A stretch of DNA of 12,545 nucleotides from assembly GCA_007120575.1 (NCBI GenBank), contig SKNJ01000284.1, positions 1 through 12,545 on the forward strand, written 5' to 3'. The stretch's first letter is position 1. Each line of letters begins with the position of its first letter. Source of the stretch: Thioalkalivibrio sp. Lineage in GTDB: Bacteria > Pseudomonadota > Gammaproteobacteria > Ectothiorhodospirales > Ectothiorhodospiraceae. The translations under genes were made by a program, and so were the position numbers. Below are positions 1-6,451 of this stretch, piece by piece. The notes under the pieces were generated by a model, which had not been told where the DNA came from, did no database searches, and saw nothing but the letters and a program-made list of their open reading frames with translations.

Positions 1-2
1 GT

Positions 3-59
3 CTGCAAGTTGCCACCCTCGGTTATCACCTGACCGGTGCTGACAACCAGTCGCTGTGA
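3..59 (+). CDS. possible 3' end of a truncated upstream gene
   Basis: One frame is open from the window edge to a TGA at 57-59 and reads LQVATLGYHLTGADNQSL, a plausible protein C-terminus. Only 18 residues are visible, so no family can be named. The other two forward frames also stop early in this stretch, so the case rests on residue composition and on gene spacing. If real, the gene would converge on pyrE, and its stop codon is the last three bases before the inverted-repeat element that starts at base 60. It may equally be chance. Confidence 0.3.
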   Translation: MQVATLGYHLTGADNQSL

Positions 60-138
60 GGCTAGGCCAGGTTCGGCATCCGGTGTTTACGTGCCTTCGA
101 TCCACATACTGCCAGGCGCTGACTCGCCAGCGCGCCCC
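60..138 (+). repeat. left terminal inverted repeat
   Basis: This 79-bp arm pairs with 730-807 on the opposite strand. The inner 56 bases (83-138) match the reverse complement of 730-785 at 54 positions; the outer 27 bases are more diverged, with a one-base length difference. The outermost bases GGCTAGGC are shared exactly by both ends. Confidence 0.9.
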
Positions 139-140
139 GA

Positions 141-170
141 GTTACTTCTTTGCTTGTGCAAAGAAGTAAC
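141..170. repeat. perfect 13-bp hairpin at left inner edge of the element
   Basis: GTTACTTCTTTGC (141-153) is followed by a TTGT loop and its exact reverse complement (158-170). It lies two bases inside the left terminal repeat. A degenerate relative of the following motif (CCAAGAAA, 171-178) appears in the right half on the other strand near 681-697. It is A+T-rich compared with its surroundings and lacks a terminal T-run, so it is not an ordinary terminator. Confidence 0.85.
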
Positions 171-195
171 CAAGAAACACACCCGACTGTCGCGA

Positions 196-220
196 CCCCG
201 GCCCGCTGCGCGGGCCGGGG
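196..220. repeat. perfect 11-bp GC hairpin
   Basis: CCCCGGCCCGC (196-206), a three-base loop TGC, then GCGGGCCGGGG (210-220) form a very stable all-G/C stem inside the left half of the element. I see no counterpart at the same position in the right half. Confidence 0.85.
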
Positions 221-233
221 TTTCCCTCGCTCC

Positions 234-315
234 GAGGACTTTCGCGGGCGGCGCCGAACTCGCTACGCTGCGCTCCGCTCAGACATGCGGCGCCTCTCTT
301 CCCGCGAAAGCCCTC
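234..315. repeat. left composite stem-loop module
   Basis: The outer stem pairs 234-248 (GAGGACTTTCGCGGG) with 301-315, with one mismatch. It encloses the core 247-295, which starts with GGCGGCGCCGAACTCGCTA and ends with CAGACATGCGGCGCCT. The same core occurs inverted at 575-625, but there it sits inside a stem of unrelated sequence. Confidence 0.8.
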
Positions 316-545
316 TCCACTCGGCGCGACAAACGGGGCGCGAAGGTCAAGACAATCGCAGCACCGACGGCACTGCCTGAGAGTGTGGGCGGGGTGTTCC
401 GGCCTCCTGGGCACGCTGGGCCTGCGGCCCTCGCGTGCCGCGCCCGCGGGGCGGGCGCCGGGGGTGTCCTCGCCTCGGGGGCAAGGTTTTGTGCAGGGAC
501 ATCGGGAAGCCCTTTGTTTGGCCCTTCGCCCCCCGTTTATTCGCC

Positions 546-648
546 CCTTGCGGAGGGCGTGGCAGGCCGGGACAAGGCGCCGCATGTCTGAGCGAAGCCG
601 AAGGCGTAGCGAGTTCGGCGCCGCCGGCCTGACGCGTCCTCCGCAAGG
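546..648. repeat. right composite stem-loop module
   Basis: The outer stem pairs 546-568 with 626-648, matching at 20 of 23 positions. It encloses the inverted core copy 575-625, which begins AGGCGCCGCATGTCTG and ends GTTCGGCGCCGCC. The stem sequence differs completely from that of the left module although the enclosed core is nearly the same. Confidence 0.8.
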
Positions 649-705
649 TTCCCGGGCGAATAGTCGGGTGCCCTTCTTTGGGTACTTTCTTGGGCAAGCA
701 AGGGA

Positions 706-729
706 GCCCGTTTTTGATCAACAACGGGC
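706..729. repeat. hairpin at right inner edge of the element
   Basis: GCCCGTT (706-712) pairs with AACGGGC (723-729) around a ten-base loop that itself contains the palindrome TTGATCAA. It abuts the right terminal repeat at 730 and so mirrors the position of the 141-170 hairpin, but with a different sequence. Confidence 0.75.
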
Positions 730-807
730 GGGGCGCGCTGGCGAGTCAGCGCCTGGCAGTATGCGGACCGAAGGCACGTAAACACGAAGGCCGATCCATG
801 CCTAGCC
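730..807 (-). repeat. right terminal inverted repeat
   Basis: This is the 78-bp partner of 60-138. Its outer end is GCCTAGCC at 800-807. Conservation is highest in the inner 56 bases, which suggests that the part nearest the internal hairpin is under constraint or was homogenised most recently. Confidence 0.9.
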
Positions 808-824
808 AACCAACGGCAGGCGGC

Positions 825-851
825 GGACCGGAGCTACCGTAAACACCAAGG
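825..851 (+). repeat. short echo of the right element end
   Basis: GGACCGGAGCTACCGTAAAC and the following CACCAAGG closely resemble 765-790 within the right terminal repeat (GGACCGAAGGCACGTAAACA then CGAAGG). This could be a remnant of a second copy or a tandem duplication near the boundary. The rest of the stretch to pyrE (852-905) is G-rich; I see no gene in it and no clear terminator for pyrE. Confidence 0.5.
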
Positions 852-905
852 GGGTGGTCGGGGCGGGGCCAGCGGCAAGGGCGGGTGCCGGCGGGGGGCT
901 CCGGA

Positions 906-1541
906 TCAGACGCCGTATTCGCGGCGGTAGGCGCGCAAGGCCTCGAGGTGCGCAGGGTCGCGTCCGGTCTGCTCCAGCAGCGTGACCAGGTCCGACAACC
1001 GCGCCACGCGGATCACCTGAAGGCCCAGATCGCCCTCCACTTCCTGGATCGCGGAGCGCTCGCCCTGGCCGCGTTCCTCGCGATCCAGTGCGATCGCCAC
1101 GCCCGCTGGTGTAGCACCGGCCGCACGAATCAGGTCCACCGATTCACGGATCGCGGTACCGGCGGTGATCACGTCGTCGACGATCAGCACCCGGCCCTCC
1201 AGCGGTGCCCCGACGATGTTGCCGCCTTCGCCGTGATCTTTCGCCTCCTTGCGATTGAAGGCCCAGGGGCGGTCGATGCCGTGATCGCGATACAGCGCCA
1301 CGGCGATCGCCGCGGCCAGCGGGATGCCCTTGTAGGCCGGGCCGAAGATCAGATCGAATTCGATCCCGGAGTCGACGATTGCCCGGGCATAGAACTCGCC
1401 CAGGCGCGTCAGATCGGAGCCGCGGTGGAACAGCCCGGCATTGAAGAAATACGGGCTGACCCGGCCGGATTTCAGGGTGAACTCGCCAAAGCGCAATACA
1501 TCGCGCTGCAGGGCATATTCCAGAAAGGCATGGGCGGTCAT
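906..1541 (-). CDS. pyrE: orotate phosphoribosyltransferase
   Basis: This enzyme converts orotate and PRPP to orotidine 5'-phosphate in the cytoplasm, the fifth step of de novo UMP synthesis. The 211-residue product is close to the usual ~213. Visible family landmarks are [13 protein letters not shown] (24-36), FGPAYKG (66-72), the flexible catalytic-loop region [12 protein letters not shown] (96-107) and the PRPP-binding motif [13 protein letters not shown] (118-130). The start is the ATG at 1539-1541, preceded on its strand by GGAG at a suitable distance; a longer in-frame extension upstream is Arg/Pro-rich and not family-like. It diverges from the exonuclease III gene across about 110 bp. 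No pyrimidine attenuator with a T-run could be made out in that gap. Confidence 0.97.
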   Translation of the reverse strand: MTAHAFLEYALQRDVLRFGEFTLKSGRVSPYFFNAGLFHRGSDLTRLGEFYARAIVDSGIEFDLIFGPAYKGIPLAAAIAVALYRDHGIDRPWAFNRKEAKDHGEGGNIVGAPLEGRVLIVDDVITAGTAIRESVDLIRAAGATPAGVAIALDREERGQGERSAIQEVEGDLGLQVIRVARLSDLVTLLEQTGRDPAHLEALRAYRREYGV

Positions 1542-1654
1542 CGCAGGGCTCCGGTCACGTACAGGGCGCCTATTCTGGCACACCCGGGTGCGTGCGCCGC
1601 AGCCCCCCGCGCGGGGCTTTCCCGTCGGCGACGGCACGGGTATTGTTCCCCGCC

Positions 1655-2428
1655 ATGCGCATACTCTCGATGAACGCCAACGGCATCCGTGCCGCCGCCC
1701 GCAAGGGCTTCTTCGACTGGCTCCCGCAGACACAGGCGGATTTTGTCTGTATCCAGGAGACCAAGGCCCAGATCCACCAGATCCAGGGTGAGCCATTCCA
1801 CCCGCCCGGTTATCACTGCGCCTACGTGGATGCGGTGAAGCCGGGCTACAGCGGTGTGGCGCTGTATAGCCGGCGTCCGCCGGACGAGGTAATCACCCGT
1901 ATCGGTTTTGAGGAGGCCGATAACGAGGGGCGCTATGTCGAGATGCGCCATGGCAACCTGTCGGTGGTCTCGCTATACCTCCCCTCGGGCTCTTCCGGCG
2001 AGCACCGGCAGGACTCCAAGTGGCGATTCCTGGAGTTCTTTCGGCCCTGGCTCGAGGAACGCATGCGGGACGGGCGGGAGTGGGTAATCTGCGGTGACTG
2101 GAACATTGCCCATCGCGCAATCGATCTGCGCAACTGGAAGTCCAACCAGAAGAACTCCGGCTTCCTGCCCGAGGAACGTGCCTGGCTGGACCACCTGTTC
2201 GACCAGATCGGCATGGTCGATGTGTTCCGGCGTCTGGACGATCGGCCGGAGCAGTACACCTGGTGGTCCAACCGTGGTCAGGCCTGGGCGAAGAACGTGG
2301 GCTGGCGGATCGACTACCAGATTGCGACCCCGGGGATCGCCGCGACCGCGCGTGATCCGTTTATCTACACCGAGCAGCGCTTCTCCGATCACGCCCCGTT
2401 CTGGATCGACTATGACTACGAACCCTGA
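1655..2428 (+). CDS. xth: exodeoxyribonuclease III (AP endonuclease, ExoIII/Crc family)
   Basis: This is an Mg2+-dependent AP endonuclease and 3'-exonuclease for base-excision repair. The 257-residue protein shows the whole EEP-fold active site: N7 (MNANGIR), E35 (QETK), Y108, D148 and N150 (GDWNIAH), and D245-H246 ([11 protein letters not shown]). The insertion NVGWRIDYQ is also typical. The chosen ATG yields the canonical [10 protein letters not shown] start; the longer in-frame extension has no family similarity. There is no strong ribosome binding site. It is divergent from pyrE, the arrangement of crc and pyrE in Pseudomonas, and similar in length to Crc (~259). Crc lacks these catalytic residues, so this is the enzymatically intact relative. 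The ampG-like gene follows 12 bp downstream and is probably co-transcribed. Confidence 0.95.
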   Translation: MRILSMNANGIRAAARKGFFDWLPQTQADFVCIQETKAQIHQIQGEPFHPPGYHCAYVDAVKPGYSGVALYSRRPPDEVITRIGFEEADNEGRYVEMRHGNLSVVSLYLPSGSSGEHRQDSKWRFLEFFRPWLEERMRDGREWVICGDWNIAHRAIDLRNWKSNQKNSGFLPEERAWLDHLFDQIGMVDVFRRLDDRPEQYTWWSNRGQAWAKNVGWRIDYQIATPGIAATARDPFIYTEQRFSDHAPFWIDYDYEP

Positions 2429-2440
2429 CTCGGGCCGGTC

Positions 2441-3862
2441 ATGAACCGCGCGGCCGAGGCACAGCAGGCACCGGGCCGCGACTGGCGCGCGGCGCTGGCG
2501 GTGTATCGGCATCCACGCGTGATCGGGATGCTGTTTCTGGGGTTTGCCGCGGGTCTCCCCCTGCTGCTGACCGGGGGCACCTTCACCGCCTGGCTGCGCG
2601 ACCTTGGCGTGGAGCTGGCCTCAATCGGGTTCCTGAGCTGGGTCGGGATGGCCTACAGCATCAAGGTGCTGTGGGCGCCGATTGTCGATCGCATGGCCCT
2701 GCCGATCCTCACCCGAGTGCTGGGCCGGCGCCGCGCCTGGATGCTGCTGGCCCAGGGCACGATCATGCTGGGTCTGGGCGGGATTGCCCTGACCGACCCT
2801 GTCGAGAACCTCTGGCTGGTTGCGCTCTGGGCGGTGCTTACCGCGTTCGGCGCGGCGACCCAGGACATCGCGATCGACGCCTACCGCATCGAGGCCGTGA
2901 GCCAGGAGCGCCAGGGCGCGATGGCCGCCGCGTACGTGTTCGGGTACCGCGTGGCCCTGCTGACCGCTGGCGCAGGCGCCCTGCACATCGCGGCGCTGGG
3001 GAGCTGGAGCCTGTCCTATGGCGCGATGGCGGCGCTGATGCTGGTCGGCGTGATCTGCACCCTGATCGTGCGCGAGCCCGAAGTGGCGCCCCGCGATGTC
3101 GCGACCGCGCAGCTGGAAGAACGGGTGGTGCACTACATCAACAACACCGCCGACACCGGCTTGTGGCGCGACTTCAAGGCCTGGTTCATCGGCGCGGTGA
3201 TCTGCCCGTTCGTGGATTTCTGGCAGCGCTTCGGCCGCATCGCATTGGTGGTGATCGCGTTCATCGCGGTGTTCCGCATCAGCGATATCTTCATGGGGGT
3301 CATGGCCAATCCGTTCTATCTCGATCTCGGGTTCACCAAGGACGAGATCGCCAACATCGCCGCCGCCTTCGGCCTCGCGATGACCCTGGCCGGCGCGGCC
3401 CTGGGCGGGCTGCTGGTGGTGCGCTTCGGCATCATGCGCATGCTGATCGCCACCGCGATCCTCGCACCGTTGACCAATCTGACCTTCTCCTGGCTGGCGA
3501 CGCTCGGTCCCGAGACCTATGGCCTGGTGTTCGCCATCATGGCCGACAATCTATCGGGCGGGATGGCGATCTCGGTGTTTATCGCCTACCTGTCCAGCCT
3601 GACCAACAGCGCCTACACCGCCACCCAGTATGCCCTTTTTAGCTCGATCATGACCCTGCCGGGGCAATTCCTCGCCGGCTTCACCGGCGTGCTGGCCGAA
3701 CACATCGGCTGGGTCTGGTTCTTCGCCAGCTCCGCCCTGATCGGCATTCCGACCATTCTTCTTGCGCTGGCCCTGATGCGCTGGGCCAACCCGGACCACA
3801 TGCGTCAGCCGGGCCGCAACGGCGAGGTCCACGGGAGCCCGCAGGCCGAGTCATCCTCCTGA
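2441..3862 (+). CDS. ampG: AmpG-like muropeptide MFS permease
   Basis: Inner-membrane major-facilitator protein of the AmpG group, which imports anhydromuropeptides (GlcNAc-anhMurNAc-peptides) for cell-wall recycling by proton symport. The 473-residue chain is strongly hydrophobic, with many helices consistent with the 12-14 expected. Family landmarks include GFAAGLPLLLTGGTFTAWL (34-52), a KVLWAPIVDR loop (75-84), GRRRAW (95-100), and GAATQDIAIDAYR (137-149), which corresponds to the conserved QD-x-x-x-DA segment of AmpG. The central part has the usual long cytoplasmic loop (roughly 205-260), and the C-terminus is polar. Its ATG lies 12 bp after the exonuclease stop, with only a weak ribosome binding site, so translation may depend on the upstream gene. 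No beta-lactamase or AmpR gene is nearby, so a recycling role is the simplest reading. Confidence 0.88.
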   Translation: MNRAAEAQQAPGRDWRAALAVYRHPRVIGMLFLGFAAGLPLLLTGGTFTAWLRDLGVELASIGFLSWVGMAYSIKVLWAPIVDRMALPILTRVLGRRRAWMLLAQGTIMLGLGGIALTDPVENLWLVALWAVLTAFGAATQDIAIDAYRIEAVSQERQGAMAAAYVFGYRVALLTAGAGALHIAALGSWSLSYGAMAALMLVGVICTLIVREPEVAPRDVATAQLEERVVHYINNTADTGLWRDFKAWFIGAVICPFVDFWQRFGRIALVVIAFIAVFRISDIFMGVMANPFYLDLGFTKDEIANIAAAFGLAMTLAGAALGGLLVVRFGIMRMLIATAILAPLTNLTFSWLATLGPETYGLVFAIMADNLSGGMAISVFIAYLSSLTNSAYTATQYALFSSIMTLPGQFLAGFTGVLAEHIGWVWFFASSALIGIPTILLALALMRWANPDHMRQPGRNGEVHGSPQAESSS

Positions 3863-4094
3863 GACCCGACGCCGTCGCCACGACGACGCGGACCTTTTCG
3901 CGTGCATTGCCGGGCCGACGGGCCACCCCGGTGCGGGGGCGGAACGTGCCCCGCATGGCCGGTGGGTTTCGGTTGTCGGGACATGAATCCCGGACGCCCG
4001 GGGCTGTCGCCTGCGTTCCGCACGACTCAAGCTGGTAACCGACACCAACGCGCCCCGGAAACCCCGGTCACGCATCTGGAGGAGGAAACCCGCC

Positions 4095-4544
4095 ATGTCC
4101 GGAACCGTATTGCTCGCACGTCCCCACCCGTTCATCGTCACCGCGATGGGCCCGTTCCTGCGCGAACGAGGCCTGACGCCGGTCAAGCCGGAAGGCCCGG
4201 AGCGGCTCGCGGATCAGGCCCGCAACGCGATTGGGGTCGTCATCTCCATGGCCGTCACCTCGGACATGCCGCTCGATCCGGCCGGGGTTCTGGAGCGGGT
4301 GCGCGCAGGGAATGCCGCCGTCCCCGTACTGTTCGCGGCGCTGCTCGACTTCGCGCAAGTGGAACGCAACGTCCTGCACCTGCTGGAACAGCAGCATCCG
4401 GATGCCCGGGTGTACGGCGTCCACTCGGACTCTGGAGCGCCACTGGGGCGTCCCAGCAGCGGGCTTTATCTGTCACGCGCGGATCTCGAGGATGCCGGGA
4501 AAAGGGCGACCGCGGCGCGCATGATCGACCGCCACTTCCTGTAA
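4095..4544 (+). CDS. unrecognised 149-residue protein, possibly receiver-like fold
   Basis: I do not recognise this family. A strong ribosome binding site (GGAGGAGG, 4079-4086) fixes the ATG at 4095. The sequence alternates hydrophobic strands and amphipathic helices: TVLLARPHPFIVTAMGPFL (4-22), GVVISMAV (47-54), VPVLFAALLDF (76-86), and a C-terminal helix. The opening resembles the first strand and helix of response-regulator receivers (VLL..HP....), but the acidic pocket and phosphoacceptor Asp are not apparent, so any receiver fold would be degenerate. No signal peptide or membrane helix is convincing. The nrtS-like gene starts 22 bp downstream with its own ribosome binding site, suggesting a two-gene unit. 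The 232 bp upstream carry a small hairpin (3932-3938 with 3949-3955) but no riboswitch that I recognise. Confidence 0.75.
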   Translation: MSGTVLLARPHPFIVTAMGPFLRERGLTPVKPEGPERLADQARNAIGVVISMAVTSDMPLDPAGVLERVRAGNAAVPVLFAALLDFAQVERNVLHLLEQQHPDARVYGVHSDSGAPLGRPSSGLYLSRADLEDAGKRATAARMIDRHFL

Positions 4545-4566
4545 ACCGAACGTCGTGGAGGGGGAT

Positions 4567-4797
4567 ATGCCTGAGCGCGGATCCCGGCTGTGGCGCGCGT
4601 GGTGGTCACGCCCGGTCATGGGTACTGCAATCCGTGTATCCGTGGTGGTCGGGCTGGCCCTGAACCTGATCAACCAGGGCCCCGTTCTGTTCGGGGCCGA
4701 TCCCGTGGTGGCATGGCAGGTGGTGCTGAACTTCCTGGTGCCGTATCTGGTATCCAGCTACAGCGCCAGTCGACAGGCGCTGGCGCCGCCGCGCTGA
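4567..4797 (+). CDS. nrtS: NrtS-type small nitrate/nitrite transporter
   Basis: A 76-residue integral membrane protein with two predicted helices (about 21-37 and 47-64). The signature of the NrtS family is visible: a helix ending VVVGLALNLINQG (26-38) and a second one ending in LVPYLVSSYSA (57-67). NrtS was described from cyanobacteria as a low-molecular-weight protein supporting nitrate and nitrite uptake, and homologues are common in proteobacteria. The start is the ATG at 4567 because GGAGG (4557-4561) lies at the right spacing; a GTG at 4555 overlaps that ribosome binding site and is less likely. No nitrate reductase or classical Nrt genes are in the window, so the substrate here is inferred from the family alone. 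Confidence 0.78.
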   Translation: MPERGSRLWRAWWSRPVMGTAIRVSVVVGLALNLINQGPVLFGADPVVAWQVVLNFLVPYLVSSYSASRQALAPPR

Positions 4798-4833
4798 CCC
4801 TGGCCTTGCTCCTGTCCGATCCGGGCGGACATG

Positions 4834-4862
4834 AAAAAGGCCCGCAACCGGGGCTGCGGGCC
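4834..4862 (-). terminator. intrinsic terminator of the porin gene
   Basis: GGCCCGCA (4839-4846) and TGCGGGCC (4855-4862) form a perfect 8-bp GC stem with an eight-base loop. On the minus strand the stem is followed by five T (plus-strand A at 4834-4838), giving a Rho-independent terminator about 45 bp beyond the porin stop. Read on the plus strand, the A-tract precedes the stem, so it would be much weaker for nrtS. Confidence 0.88.
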
Positions 4863-4905
4863 AGGGGACAGGCGGGGGTTCACCCCGTCATCCGGTACGC
4901 TTCGG

Positions 4906-6105
4906 TCAGAAGTAGTAGCCGAAGTTGATGTTGAACCGGGCCTCCCAGTTGTCGTCCTCATTGGCGCCCAGCCGGTCGCCAAACGGGTTGTCGCCGCGCC
5001 GGTTGCCACCGACGAACTCGTTACCGTTGGAGTAGACCAGGTCGGTATAGATGTACCAGTTGCCGCGGCCCCAGGCGGCGCCCAGGGTCACCAGGTCGCT
5101 GTTGTTGAAGGAGCTTTCCTCTTTCACCAGCGAGCTGTACTCGACATACGGGATCACGTAGTCCAGCCACGGGATGTTACCGGTCTCGTGGTAGTAGCTG
5201 AGCGATACGGCAGGGATCCAGGCCTCGGCCGCGACGGTGTTGGGGAAGTCGTAGGCACCGTATTGCACCAGCGTATCCGTGCCCAGCGGCTGGTCCGCGT
5301 CCACGTCGATGTCGTAATAGGTCAACTGAGAAGCCAGGGTCCAGTTGCCCCACTGGTTCGTCATGTGTCCGGATACGGCCACCATATCGCCATCGTCCTG
5401 CGGACCCCGGCTCTTCAGCTCGCCATACTGCAGCGAAAAACCGAGATCGGTGTCGACATTGCCGCCACCCGGAAGGTTGTAGATCCCGCGGACGTTGAAC
5501 TGGTTGCGCTCGACGTAGCCGTCCCCCGTCTCGTTGACGATATCGTAGGAATAGCGCGAGCTGTCGCGGGTACTGCCGCTCCAGTTGCCCTCATCGGAAA
5601 CGTAGTAGCCGAAGTCCCAGGCCCAGTTCCCCATCGGCATCGAGTACTTCACACCAAGGTCCATGTCGTCGGACAGCCCGACGTAGTAGTGCTGGTCGAA
5701 GAACCAGCTCTGGGAAACCCCGTAGGGACCCGGGCCGAACGGGACACGATTCACCCCGACCTGCAACTGGCTGTCGTTGTCGAAGTTGTAGCCGACCCAG
5801 CCGGTATGCAGCATGTTGTAGCCGTCATACCAGCGGTACTCCAGCTTGCCGAGCAACGGGCCGTTCTCGTAGTCGAGGTTGATCCGGGCGGTGTCGAACA
5901 GAAAGTTGCCGCCCTTTTTCCACGAGCGGCGGTCCGCGTCCGGGTAATCACCCACGACATAGTTCGCGCGCAGGGCGCCACCGATCGACAGATTGCCAAC
6001 CTGAATGCTGTCGTAGCTGGCGCTTGCAACGTTGGGGCCCAGCAACAGGGCTGTGGCAATGGCACCGGTCAGGGGTGCCAGCTTCCAGGTGCTTGTGATC
6101 TTCAT
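4906..6105 (-). CDS. outer-membrane beta-barrel porin
   Basis: The 399-residue product has a signal peptide (positive start MKITSTWK, hydrophobic stretch to ~23, likely cleavage after ASA at 29). The mature chain is rich in Tyr, Trp, Asp, Asn and Gly, with alternating amphipathic strands, and ends NFGYYF, whose terminal Phe is the classical assembly signal for BamA-dependent barrels. Segments such as FLFDTARINLDYENGPLLGKLEYRWYDG suggest kinship with the general or phosphate-selective (OprO/P-like) porins, but I cannot assign a substrate. Many acidic residues would suit a saline habitat. The ATG at 6103-6105 is chosen because AGAGGGAA lies upstream at normal spacing; a TTG codon precedes it. 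The gene is monocistronic, with its own promoter candidate and terminator. It may supply outer-membrane passage for the solute of the divergent gene series, but that is only proximity. Confidence 0.88.
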   Translation of the reverse strand: MKITSTWKLAPLTGAIATALLLGPNVASASYDSIQVGNLSIGGALRANYVVGDYPDADRRSWKKGGNFLFDTARINLDYENGPLLGKLEYRWYDGYNMLHTGWVGYNFDNDSQLQVGVNRVPFGPGPYGVSQSWFFDQHYYVGLSDDMDLGVKYSMPMGNWAWDFGYYVSDEGNWSGSTRDSSRYSYDIVNETGDGYVERNQFNVRGIYNLPGGGNVDTDLGFSLQYGELKSRGPQDDGDMVAVSGHMTNQWGNWTLASQLTYYDIDVDADQPLGTDTLVQYGAYDFPNTVAAEAWIPAVSLSYYHETGNIPWLDYVIPYVEYSSLVKEESSFNNSDLVTLGAAWGRGNWYIYTDLVYSNGNEFVGGNRRGDNPFGDRLGANEDDNWEARFNINFGYYF

Positions 6106-6205
6106 CAACGGTTCCCTCTCTATTGATTGGTTCGGGCCTGAGTCGGTCGCGGTACCGTCGGCGACCGGGGCGATGGAACCCGGGCGACGCGTCGGCTTCC
6201 CCTGT

Positions 6206-6230
6206 ATCGCCCAAATCGATTATTGGCGAT
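6206..6230. promoter_or_regulatory. imperfect dyad over the porin -10 box
   Basis: ATCGCCCAA (6206-6214) and TTGGCGAT (6223-6230) are inverted copies with a single extra C, spaced by eight bases. The dyad covers the proposed -10 of the porin promoter, the position expected of a repressor site. The binding protein is unknown. Confidence 0.4.
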
Positions 6231-6247
6231 CGCCTGTTTGTCGTAAA
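6219..6247 (-). promoter_or_regulatory. putative sigma70 promoter of the porin gene
   Basis: Read on the minus strand, TTTACG (6247-6242) and AATAAT (6224-6219) are separated by 17 bp. The -10 matches the consensus at five of six positions and the -35 at four. The leader to the porin ATG would be a little over 100 bases. Confidence 0.45.
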
Positions 6248-6407
6248 CCCGCAACGACACGGCTGCAAAATGTCGCTAATGCACAACACTCGTCCCGGCG
6301 CCCGTGACACGGACGCCGTTGTATTCGGCAGACAGCCTTCCCGTGTATAGAGCGCGTATCACGGCTTTTCCACCCGTCCGTACGACGGGGGCGATTTGCG
6401 CCCCAGG

Positions 6408-6425
6408 TAGTTTTGTACCAAACTA
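6408..6425. promoter_or_regulatory. candidate MarR operator upstream of marR
   Basis: TAGTTT (6408-6413) and AAACTA (6420-6425) are perfect 6-bp inverted arms around TGTACC. A partially palindromic site of about 18 bp just upstream of the regulator's own start (6452) is the usual layout for MarR autoregulation. I found no second copy upstream of the hydrolase operon at 7414-7493. Confidence 0.5.
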
Positions 6426-6451
6426 AATCCGAACCATTGACTGAGAACCCG

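Larger units (their letters stand above)
60..807. repeat. non-coding palindromic element with long terminal inverted repeats
   Basis: The segment is bounded by 79- and 78-bp inverted repeats (60-138 and 730-807). Each end has a hairpin immediately inside it (141-170 and 706-729). Each half carries one copy of a shared dyad module (247-295 and 575-625) in opposite orientation, so the whole unit is roughly a giant palindrome. The interior is extremely GC-rich. Open frames exist on both strands, but they run through the palindromes and are rich in Arg, Pro, Gly and Ala with no recognisable fold, so I do not call them genes. No transposase is encoded and I see no convincing target-site duplication. 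I recall similar motifs scattered through pseudomonad and xanthomonad genomes, often mis-annotated as hypothetical proteins; that is memory and was not searched. A non-autonomous MITE-like or large REP/BIME-like repeat is the best description. Confidence 0.75.
6106..6451. other. divergent intergenic region between porin and marR
   Basis: These 346 bp carry no gene that I can support. They hold the porin leader with its ribosome binding site, a promoter candidate for the minus strand (6219-6247), an imperfect dyad overlapping that promoter (6206-6230), the palindrome GGCGATCGCC (6225-6234), and a MarR-style dyad near the other end (6408-6425). The stretch around 6205-6290 is visibly more A+T-rich than the rest of the window, as expected for a promoter. 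Confidence 0.7.

Noticed and set aside
37..781. Several overlapping open frames on both strands inside the palindromic element
   Set aside because: They traverse inverted repeats, are Arg/Pro/Gly/Ala-rich without a fold, lack ribosome binding sites, and overlap one another on both strands.
60..807. Insertion sequence with target-site duplication
   Set aside because: No transposase is encoded and the bases flanking 60 and 807 do not give a convincing direct repeat.
1601..1618. Hairpin AGCCCC/GGGGCT between pyrE and xth as a pyrE attenuator
   Set aside because: In the pyrE transcript direction it is not followed by a T-run and no leader peptide is evident.
3863..4094. Riboswitch or small RNA upstream of the 149-residue gene
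   Set aside because: Only a short 7-bp hairpin is visible and no known riboswitch core could be recognised.
4831..6126. Long plus-strand open frame opposite the porin
   Set aside because: The minus-strand frame has a signal peptide, barrel-like strands and a terminal Phe. The plus-strand frame is Val/Ala-rich shadow coding, and its 5' end lies in the terminator hairpin.
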